Assembly: GCA_028015205.1 (NCBI GenBank)
Contig: CM051514.1
Coordinates: 33,310,150-33,374,149 of the forward strand
Length of the DNA stretch: 64,000 nucleotides
Direction: 5' to 3'
DNA from: Mytilisepta virgata
Lineage: Eukaryota; Mollusca; Bivalvia; Mytilida; Mytilidae
The notes under the pieces were generated by a model. That model worked only from the letters and a program-made list of their open reading frames with translations. It did not search any database and was not told where the DNA came from. Positions 11,470-21,684 of the stretch are shown here, one piece after another (position 1 is the first letter of the stretch; each line of letters begins with the position of its first letter). A program made the translations under genes and the position numbers.

Positions 11470-14400
11470 TCAGCGGGCCTTTTTAGCTTTACGCCCAACA
11501 GCTGCTGGTGGATCTTCCGCCTTGCGTTTCCCCCGTCCTCGACCTTTAGCAGGTGTTTCATCGACCTCCATTGGTTCAGCCTTTGCTTTCTTTCCTCTTC
11601 CCTTTTGTTTTGGTTCTTCTACTTTCATTTCCACTTCCTTCGTCTTTTTTCCTCTACCCTTACCCTTCTTTGGTGTTTCATCTGAATCTTCATCTTTTGT
11701 CGCCTTACCTTTTGCTTTTGAACCAGCAGCTACATCTTTTTCAGCTTTGGCTTTAATAAAAAAATAAACGATATGACTTTTATGAAAATAATTTTAAGTA
11801 CAAAAACATTATTTAAAAAACACGTTATGCAAAGAATTTAAGATTTAAAAGCTTTATTTTTTCATCAAAAATAATATTACAACACAAATCCGATAAAAAA
11901 AACCGCCAAACTCCCTATCTGGAAAAGCTCAGAGGCACGTTTCGTTTATTACGACTCGGTGGGAGAATAAGATCTAGATTTTCAATGATTCTGACGGAAA
12001 ATTTCAGCAAATACACATAATTAACAAATGAAAGTAGAGTTGTTGACTTATCATTGCAACATTATGGGAACCATAACAGTGATAAAAAGCCTTACGTTTT
12101 TTCTCTATCGGGTAGCGTTTTAAAACTTCCATCCAACCACCAGCATTCTTCCAGAACGTCCATCTGTATCCATCCGTTTTCAAGGAGAACTTGACAGAAT
12201 CCAGAAGTTTGTCAAATATTTCCTGATCAGTTAATGGCTTCACTTTCAGTACCTATATTTATTTAAAAAAATGTCATTTAAATTTTTCAGTAATGTGTTT
12301 TCATGAGCTTGTGATCAGGTACATAAGAAAACCACATTGCTCTTATCAAAAGAGTCCCCGTGAGGTCTAGGAAGATAAGTCATAAATACCGATGGTCAAA
12401 AGTTAGCTTGGTGACGTTGGGGTTGTTGGTGTTAACGAGGTGTGGTCGAATCCTATTTTTATATACAAGGATTGCCAATTTTCATGCCGAAAGTTGTCGT
12501 TTCTCCACATCAATACTGTGGCTTCCTTCGCCAATAAAAACTGGCTGCCACGTAATAACCCAATGCCGTGAAATTGTGTAAAATGTATATAAACCAAACC
12601 CAAATATATTAAAACAAAACAGTTCATAATTTAATAATTTGCAACGGATAGATTGAGATATACTTTATATGACCATAGAATATATTTTATCAGTCAAAGA
12701 ATTTTAAAACACTTTGATATTCGTTTGTCTGAGACAATAGGAGGCTCATTGTACGTTAAATGACAATTGCAATAATTCAAGATGTATACTGAAGAATTCA
12801 AAGCATATTAAATAAACTTACATTGAACCAATCTTTGTAGGTTTTTACATTTTCAAGTTTCTGAATTGAATCTTTCATTATTTTGACCATATCAGCCGTT
12901 GGAAATCCTAAATTAGCATCATATCTTTTTATGAGATCAGTCCTTGACTTTCCACTTGGCATTGCAATATCCAAGAACATTACTTGGAACGCTAGTAATT
13001 TCCTGCTGACCGCTGTTCTTTCAAATGTCTGCTTAATTCGGTAGTCTTTGTCGGTGTCTAGAAAACCTAGTTTGGCATCTTCTTTGACATACCACATCAC
13101 GTGACGTTTCCAGCTTTCTGATAAATATGCCATAGCTGCATCTTGCCACCTGTGAAATGTCAACAAGAACAACAATAAAGATCTCCAATAAGAAAAAATT
13201 TTGTGCGTGAGGAGGGGGTGGGGTTATTTCTTGTAGTTACCGATGGGAAGAAATCAGACAATTCTTATACTTTGAATATGGTCAGTGTACTTGTATATAC
13301 AAGGTTTACCATTTGATAACTTGGTAATTTGCTAAAAAGGTTTTCTCAAGTTCTTGAAAATAAATAAAAAATAATGTTTGCCAATTGTGAGGTAACGGCA
13401 GCATTTAGGTTAATATGAACATGCATTCTCAGTTGTATGTCAGTTTCTTTCTGGTTAAAGGTAAGTTACTTACCTGTACTTCCAAGAAGCTGATAGTAAC
13501 ATTAACCATTCTCCGATATGTGGACATGCCTTTTTCGTTCGATTTCCTTCGTCATCAATAAAGTCCTGGATAAAATAAACAGTTGAGTATTACATAGGAA
13601 TAAGATAAGAAAACTTTGGGAATCAATTCGATACGTTTATTATACCAGTTAGCTATATATAGAAAGTAATGTCAGAAAGAATTATCATATTCAAAGTCTA
13701 CTCTAAATAGTGTTAAGAAATTTCAGTTAGTCTTACCTTCAAACGTTGATCAATGAGTTTTTGTAGGTCTGGATATGTCTCTAAGGCCCACAACAGAAGT
13801 CTGTGAAGAGAAAAGTACCCATTCAAACTGTTGTCACTTGTGTGTTGTGTACCCTTGGAAAATTCTACCACTGTAGCACTCATTAGATTGGGAATGACAC
13901 GGATTATTATTTCCTCCATTGGTGTTTTCTTTGGGTTACAACTCTTCAGAATCACAGCAACTTCCAATAACGCCTTCTCGAATGTTGCCTTTATTTTTTC
14001 ACCGTGAGGCGGGTGAATATACATTGGTAAAAAGAATTTAACATCCTCTTTCATCACACTTTTGACACAACCCATGGCTTTCTGCATACTTGTAAACGAT
14101 TCGAGTTTAAGAAATTCGCATGGAGTAGTGAGAGATGGTCTGTGAGTAGGTCCGGATACAATCAGTCCGTAACCAAACAGGTCTTCGTCTGTTTTTGGTG
14201 CAGTTAATGGGAACGTTTCTTTCGACATATAATCGATGATATCCGGTTTCGATGAATCGGTCTTGTCCGCTGCAGATTTCTTTCCTTTCTTGGAAACTTG
14301 CTTCTTCAATGGAACTTCCGGTTTACCGGCATCTATTGGCGGAAAGGGCTTCTTGTATGTATGTCCACAATCATCGCAGGTAAAAGATTTTGACAGTTTC

Positions 14401-14852
14401 AGGTTGTGGACATTTGAATTGGTTCCCCACCAACCACTACCTGATTGAGTTTCAGCAAGAAATGCAACTACATTCAATAAAATTGTTTGAACAGTATATC
14501 CTGGAGACCAGCCAACAGATTTTTCATTCTCCCATTCTGTATGAATATCAGCAAAATCTGAAAATATATTCAGACATACTTTTGTTCCTTTTTTCCCGGG
14601 TTTCGTCGCCCCACTGTTGTACTGAAAACCAATTGGTACAAATTCTGCACTTGGACTTTCATACGGGTACTTTTCAGTAAATAACAACAATAAGTGATAT
14701 ATTATGTCATCGTGTTTAAAATTACAGTGCCATTCAAACACGTTCTCATCCAAGGGTGCAGCTGATACGTTTCCGACAGGCTCTCTCTGAATTTCTTCAT
14801 AATCCTGCATTAAGCGCTTCATCGCGCGCTTTCTCTGCTGATTAACCGACAT
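11470..14852 (-). CDS. UBC (E2-like) domain protein with Lys-rich tail, five coding exons, 657 aa
   Basis: Exons in transcript order: 14852-13737, 13565-13474, 13149-12822, 12252-12096, 11750-11470. All junctions are GT/AG and the frame closes at TGA. Residues about 8-135 form a UBC fold as in ubiquitin E2 enzymes: YPYESP, then a Cys at 93 in KVCLNIF at the catalytic-Cys position, and GWSPGYTVQTILLNV after it. The canonical HPN triad before the Cys is absent (KPGKKGT instead). The loop after the Cys is long (HTEWENEKS), as in large E2s of the UBE2O/BIRC6 kind. A CDDCGH pair sits at 159-164. Residues 205-560 are a conserved-looking domain I do not recognise. Residues 566-657 are Lys/Gly/Arg-rich with KGRGKK-type repeats, likely nuclear or nucleic-acid-binding. 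It could load ubiquitin or a ubiquitin-like protein, or be an inactive variant. Complete and unbroken. Confidence 0.88.
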
Positions 14853-14871
14853 TGCTATAGTCTCTAATCTG
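14853..14871 (-). promoter_or_regulatory. Start of 5' leader of the UBC gene, with acceptor of a leader intron
   Basis: On the minus strand, TTTTGCAG is followed by ATTAGAGACTATAGCA and then the ATG. This is a good 3' splice site 16 bases before the start codon. It implies at least one upstream non-coding exon that I could not locate. Confidence 0.6.
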
Positions 14872-17800
14872 CAAAAGTAAGTTCAAGTAATACATGTATT
14901 ATGGTACAGGGATACTTTGTGCTTTCGTGCGTTCGTTCTCTTACTTTGTTCTAATTCTAGGACCTATAGAAAGCCGGATGGAATATTTTATCAAAAATCC
15001 AGTCTCATTGGATTAGTCAGATTAAAGTAGCAGCATTCCAAACAGAGAGGGATAATGTCGGATTTTTTGTAAATTTAAACATTTTATTATACACAGAATG
15101 TGCACATTCCTAAAAATTGGATCTCTTCAAGACTGAAAGCCGAAACAAAGGAAGAAACGTCATCATTTCATATCAACTTAAACATACTACACTGAGCTTT
15201 TAGCTCATCCCTATCTTGCACAACAATGAAGGCGCTGGTCACTTGCATTAAGTTCCAGTATTGCACGTGTTATAGTTTCTCATTTGCATTAACCCCCCCC
15301 CCCCCCCCTTTCGACGTTGATCTTATTGTGTTTATTCTGACGTTCCCGGTGGTGGGGAATGGTTAAATTATTATGCTTTGGGATGCAGGAAAAGGGGTGT
15401 AGCTAGCCATAATCAACAATGAACTGTCATTCCAAAGTACACGTTGAACATCTACAAATCGATGCAAATGTATGCGACAAACTTAGCATGTTGAAATGAT
15501 TGTATTGATATCATGTATACCTTTGTCTTGCACACCCCTTATATATTTTAAAATTTGCTGATTCAGTGGTTATTGACAGGTAAATAGAAATTATTTTTTA
15601 CACCCACTTCCTTGTTCAATAATGACAGCTGTGATAATAATTATTGTTTGTACATTTATAAAACAATATTTCTACTTACAAATAACTGTGCAATAAACGT
15701 GAGAGATGGACGTCCAAGATTTATAAAATATGTATATTGTACCACGTGATGATAAATAATTACGATAAATGAAGCTTGTTCGTTCCTGTGTTTGTGTATA
15801 TTGATTCTTCTATAAATACAAAAATCTATTTAAACATTTCTGATATTAAAGTACAGTGTACAATCAGAGAGACCCCGCATGTAATATTTATGTTAGGAAG
15901 ATGTGAATGTTTAACGATTTCAGACTTTGTAATCGCTGTCAAAACTTATGTTCAAAGAAGTATTCCGCATCAGTCTTCGTATATATATTAGTAATATAAC
16001 AATTAATTTTGCAGAAATCGTGAAATGTGTGGTTTTTTTTTATACATTTCTTTAGGTCACACGTTAGGAGAATTTTAATACTTTTTGTAGGATAATTTCA
16101 TAGTGTAAGTTTTGTCACTGAAACTTAGAATTTTAGAACATATTTCACAGATTATCGTACATATGTCACAGCCGTATTCCATATCAATTATGGTCTTTTT
16201 GTCTATTCTATATTAATGTAAAACATTTTTGAAGAAATTGTGAAACATGTTTTCAGGATATTTCCTTGCGTTGCAATGTTAGGAGAATTTAATAATTTAT
16301 GCACGATAATTCCAGTTGTCAAACTTACGACTTTATAATTTGTTTTATAGAAGTTTACTGTATAATTTGTTCAGCTTCCGATAATTCCTAATAATGAGGA
16401 ATCGGGATCCAAGATGTCACCTGCCAGAAGGGGGATAAAATGTTATATTGCAAAATAATGACACTTGTCAGTAGCTTTTCATAATAAAAAATTCCGAAAT
16501 TGTGTTATACAGATAGAAAATTTGACATGTTGAAAATTGGTATCATAGAGTATGATAGTAATGAGAAACGTGGGTTGGAAGAAATTCACACAATGTAAAT
16601 AATGGTAAATGTTAATTTGTGCAAACTGCACAACACCTTTAGCGAATTCGTTGTACTTCGGCGAAAGATAGAATTTTGTGAAATAATTTTCCCTTTTTGT
16701 AAAAAATATTTTTTAGCGTAAAATTTCCATAATACTATTGAAATTGCCGCTTAATTTGTAAAAATGTCAACATCATACGAAATGAAAGTAAATCGATCTT
16801 CGTGTGTAACAGTTTGTGCGCATAATTATTACCTCCCTTGTTTTCTTTTAAATTGGGAGTATAGCTTTCTTTTTTCATTATTTGATATATATATTCTTTT
16901 GACAGTGTACTAAAATCATAAATATCAGTATTAGCAAATAATGGATTATGCGTGTGTTAAGAATATATTCTGTTCTATAAAAATGCACATTTCCTTCATA
17001 CTGAATACCACAAAAGTTATGTTTACTATTTTGTATATAAACCAATAAAGTTCAATCGAAATACAATGTAATATATCTAGTAGGAAGTAATAAAAAAAAT
17101 TAAAACTTTCTAGAAATCTCTTACGACCGATAGATTACCATTTATAAAAGAAGTTTTTTTATATAAAAAAAAATATTACTCCATGATATACACATGTGCT
17201 GACCATGAAACTCAATGACTAATTCACAAACTTGATGAAAAGATTATTTAATATAATTGAAAGAAATAAATATATTGTTACTCATAATACACCATCATCA
17301 TAAATATGACACAATCATGCAGTGAACACAAATAAAATACTTAGAGTCAGGGTAGCTACCTCCGAAATTAATCTTTCAACGTTAATGCACGAAATACTTG
17401 CTACAATACGTTGAACAGATAATCGATCCACCAATCAAGGCTTTGCATAATAAATATACCTTTGAAATATTAGGTTAGAAAAATTATACTTTCAAGTCAT
17501 CACAATTATACCCTTGAAATCTTAATTATCGATAAACAACAAAAAAGTATGCAACACACACTCACATTAAAGTATACATGTATGTATAACCGTTAAACTA
17601 AATATATAATATGTAATACGACAGATATAATTTTATTTATAACCCCAACCCCCTGAATGTAGATCTGGGCTCAACCCAGAACAGCCTCCACGAAAAAAAG
17701 AGCGGTCTTTAAGATATACTATGGGATATCTCAATGACTGACTATTACTTTAGAATTAGTATGAATGAATAAATACTGGTGGTTTTTTTTTCTTTCTTTG

Positions 17801-18275
17801 ATCTGCAATTTTTTAGGCAGTTCTAGTAGAATTACCCATGTTTTGTAGGGGAAATGGTAAGGGTGAGTTCTAGGTGCAAACCATAAAATAAACTTTGGTC
17901 GTCATGAATGAATCACATATATACCAGTATACAGTAATATATCCAACTTTGGAAATAAAAATCCGTGGGGCTTGTTTTGGTGTTGTAATAGTTTATCACT
18001 AGTCTCTTTATTACGGGACATTCATTTTAACTACAGTTAGATAGGAGACGTCCTTTCTGTTAGTCGCAGTCTTGATCTACATTCTATGGGCTTCAAATTA
18101 GTGTCGACATAGGGTAATAGTTTGGGTCCCCTAGACAGACATGTACAATAAATTGTAACTCAAGAGAGATTTTCTGTTAACCTCTCTGATTTACCGTTCA
18201 TCTTATACCCTTATGTATATTATTTATGATAAGATATATAACTATCTGCATGAAGTGGCTGAGGAAAACCGCGCT
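14872..18275. other. AT-rich intergenic stretch, nothing identified
   Basis: Upstream of the UBC gene. It contains a run of 16 C at 15293-15308. No homology to a known protein, no clear repeat array and no splice-bounded exon was seen. The 71-residue frame at 15776-15991 has no recognisable family and is likely chance. Confidence 0.5.
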
Positions 18276-18680
18276 TAAGGATGATCGCTGGTCTAATAGG
18301 GAATGAATAGGAAATTAAATAGGTGTTTTAATTTGAGAGAACATATGAATAGTAAACTAATAAGCAAGAAAAAAAATATAGGTTATTGTGCTCATTTTAG
18401 AGCTATAAGGCCATGAAAATGTGCAGGAAATGGGTTTTCTCTGGATTTTTCATTGTCCTTGCATTGACAACTTCAGTCTCTCAAAGATGTATGAAAAAAT
18501 AAAAAGGATTTCATAAAATTCTGTCAAATACCATTTTAAGGTATATATGATTGAATTATAAAAGAAAAAGTGGGGGTTGATGAGCAAAGAAAATTCATTT
18601 TTAAGAAATGAATAAAACCCGAGGATTCCGAAAATCTGACAAAAAGACCAAAACATGACCAGCGAGCATCCTTAATTCCA
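18276..18680. mobile_element. TIR-bounded non-coding element (MITE-like)
   Basis: Left end GCTTAAGGATGATCGCTGGT at about 18274 is mirrored at about 18658-18677 (ACCAGCGAGCATCCTTAATT), so the ends form a roughly 20-bp imperfect inverted repeat 400 bp apart. The interior is AT-rich and non-coding. Confidence 0.6.
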
Positions 18681-19019
18681 CAGTCACATTTCAGGAACTA
18701 CTTTAGAATAAGGATATAAGATTTTATAAAAGTAAATGGGAATATAGGCACATTTGAAGTACCAATTCAAAAGGGGAACTCTTTTTACAATATATTTTCT
18801 TATCCTGCCAGGAGGTAGATATTCTGTATTAGAAAATTGCAATAACTGACAAAATGGTCAGCACATTGTAACTTTACTTAAGATTTTGTCCCGTCTTAAA
18901 TATTTTACCATATTTCAATACAATAAGTTGAATATATATCTAATACAAATGAGTATTTCCCTTTTTTTTCTTTTTTTAACACATATTTTTTTTCCTTTTG
19001 TTTTTTATTTTCTTTTTAG

Positions 19020-19830
19020 CAAATATGCCACAGACTAAAAGTATATGCTAGCGCATATATTCATACTGTGTGTAGATGCGCTATAAGGTTTTGGAATTTT
19101 CATTTTTAAAAAATTTGGGTCCACAGGGGTCGAATTTAGAAAATTGGAATTTAAGCTTGTGTCCTAAACTCCTCATTCCTTTTTCACGTCATGCATTTAA
19201 TTTCTATACCATATTGTCACATACTATATGTAGATGCGTAATAAGATTTTAGAATTTTGATTTTCAAAAATAGGTGCCCACAGGGGTCGAATTTCGAAAA
19301 CTGGAAATTTAAACTAAACTGCTTATTAATTTTTCATTTTATGCTTTTAATTTCTATACAATATTGTCACATACTGTATGTAGATGCGCAATAAGGTTTT
19401 AGAATTTTGATTTTGACAACTTGAGGTCCACAGGGGTTGTATTTCGGAAATAGTGAATTTAAGCTTGTGCCTTAAACTCCTCTTTCATTTTTCATTTAGA
19501 TTTAACAAATTTATTTGTATATATATATTATTGTTCCTTATTTTCTGTAGATATATTAAGGAATCAAATTTTGGGACCGAAAATGGTAGAATTGCTAATT
19601 TTGCTTTGTCTCTGAAAATACTCATCCATTTTTTGTTTCAGTGGTTTCATTTGTGTATAATATTGTTCTTCACTATGTGTAGATGTGCAATAAGGTTTTC
19701 AATTTTGAAATTTGATTCAGGGTTCCAATTTTCAGACTGAAATTCTTAATTACTAATTATTCACTGTTAATTGTTTTTTTACTTGTGCAGTGCGGGGATT
19801 GACATCATTTCTGATGGCACCAATTTCTAG
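19020..19830 (+). mobile_element. Hairpin-headed modular repeat F2a (3' part)
   Basis: Array of roughly 180-bp modules sharing TATTGTCACATACTGTATGT-AGATGCGCAATAAGG, TTTTAGAATTTTGATTTTC, CCACAGGGGTCGAATTTCG and TTAAGCTTGTG. Ends at 19830 with a short hairpin (CATC ATTTCT GATG) and TTTCTAG. The 5' end is not clear. Open frames (for example 19453-19740) are repeat artefacts. Confidence 0.7.
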
Positions 19831-19833
19831 TTA

Positions 19834-20317
19834 TCCCCGCACTTCGAAGAAGTTCGGGGATATTGTTATCGCCCCCGCCCGTCTGTCCGTCAGTCTGTCG
19901 TGCCGTGTGTCTGTTGTCCGTCTGTCCGTCCGTCCGTCACACTTTCTTGTGACCTAAACCTCTCGTTCATATTTAACTTCATGCATTTGATTTCTATACA
20001 GTATTGTCACATATGCAATGCAGATGCGCAATAAGGTTTTAGAATTTTCATTTTCAAAAATTGGGGCCCACAGGCTCGAATTTTGAAAATTTGGATTTTA
20101 AGCTTGTGACCTAAACTCCTCTTTTATTTTACATTTCATGCATTTAATTTCTATACAGTATTGTCACATACTGTATGTAGATGCGCAACAAGGCTTTAGA
20201 ATTTGATTTTCAAAATTTTGAGTCTGTATTCAAAGGTATACTTGTGAAAAAGGTGCACATGGATACAAAATGTGGGGAGTACAGGGATAGCGGTCGTGTC
20301 CGACTTCCTCTGTCTAG
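19834..20317 (+). mobile_element. Hairpin-headed modular repeat F2b, apparently complete
   Basis: Starts TCCCCGCACTTCGAAGAAGT-TCGGGGA (5' hairpin), then a GTCCGTCCGTC-rich stretch, then two modules like those of F2a. It ends with GGTCG TGTC CGAC and CTGTCTAG at 20317 before TTTT. It follows F2a with only three bases (TTA) between them. The 5' TC and 3' CTAG with an upstream hairpin recall Helitron ends; this is an inference. Confidence 0.7.
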
Positions 20318-20677
20318 TTTTTGTTTGTTTTTGTTTTGTTTTGCTTTTTTGTTTTTGGTCTATTTCTTATTAAAACAACACTGTTCCTCTTTTATGGCCA
20401 ATTCTTAATTGCTTAGAATATGATTATCAGACATTATGCAAGCCGCAATGATAATAACGGACGAGGGCCTTATTTATAATAATTTTATTTGTAATAAACA
20501 AAAGGGACTGGACACAAGTTTTTGTAACCTATGAGTAACAATTAGTAAAATCAAACAAACAAATCACCATAGAGAAAAGACCATACATACACAAACTATC
20601 TTAAAATATTGACAAATTGAAGAATGACTCATTTACATGTGATTGAGTCTATTCAAGTATGTATGAACAAAGCTAAT

Positions 20678-21045
20678 AAGACCACACCAAATTGATCTTT
20701 AGTTCTTTGGATTTTGACGCTGTGATTTTTGGACTATGTAAATTTTAAGAAAAAATTTTTTGCCGCTTCATTTTTCAAAAATGCTGGAAATTCGCCCCTA
20801 ATTCTTCATTTATCAAGAATTTAAAAATAAAAATTGGTCGCCCCCTCCTATCAGTTTGTAAAAATTGGATTCCCCCCATTTTTTGAAATATATCAGTTAT
20901 AAAAATGTGTGCCGCATCCAAATTTGATCTTCGCCCGAAAAAAGTAGTCCCCAAGAAAAAAAAAATTAAATTAAAATTTCGCTTGCTCGCACCTATATTT
21001 GCCATCCAAAAAATCCAAAGAACTAAAGATCAGTGCAAGGTTTAT
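20678..21045 (-). mobile_element. TIR element of a family also present at 60373-60732
   Basis: Left TAAGACCACACCAAATTGAT-CTTTAGTTCTTTGGATTTT is mirrored at the right by AATCCAAAGAACTAAAGATC (about 21009-21031). The interior, in reverse orientation, contains the word CTTCGCCCG also found in the copy at 60373-60732. The frame at 20775-21005 lies inside and is not a gene. Confidence 0.65.
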
Positions 21046-21684
21046 AGTTAATGCATGATTCCTTTAAGACAATGAATTAGTCAGTGATGTAAGGAATTTC
21101 TAATAATTTGGGAAATTTAAATTAATTGCATTTTAAACATTCACAGACACAACAGTACGTATGCGATAGTAGGAACTGTATGTTTCCTTACTGTGAGTCT
21201 GAATATAAAACATTAACATTTAAGTAAGGAATTATCTTTTTGTTTATTTACGTAACAAGTTAAAACAATAAATTTCAAAATATTAAGTTACAACTATATT
21301 TTATTCCACAGGAAATGCCCATGTATAAATAAAATACTTCTTCATATGTAAAGTAATGAGCTAGAATTTAATTGTTTAAATCAAATAAAAAGATAATCTG
21401 CCTTTTATATGAAATTTTAAAATTAATTTTACCTCCTGTTTTCAATTATATCGATTATTAACAGCCGCGGATCAAGTAATCTGATTTGAGTATTAATTTT
21501 TTAGATAAAGATTTAATTAATGAGATGTTCTTTTTTGTGTTGGTCTTATCATATTTAACTTTCAGCATTAGCATTACCGTTACCAACCATAAAAACTGCA
21601 ACAGTTATTTAATTATTTTAATTTTTTTTCAAATAAAAGTTTTAATGAAACACGGCAGCCACGCTGCATATCCACGCGCCACTC
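21046..21684. other. AT-rich stretch, nothing identified
   Basis: No protein similarity, repeat array or strong inverted repeat was seen between the TIR element and the LINE. Confidence 0.5.

Noticed and set aside
11389..11767. Three overlapping plus-strand frames rich in Phe/Leu/Ser
   Set aside because: They are the complement of the Lys-rich last exon of the UBC gene.
15776..15991. 71-codon frame in intergenic DNA
   Set aside because: No recognisable similarity and no splice sites or neighbouring exons that would support it.
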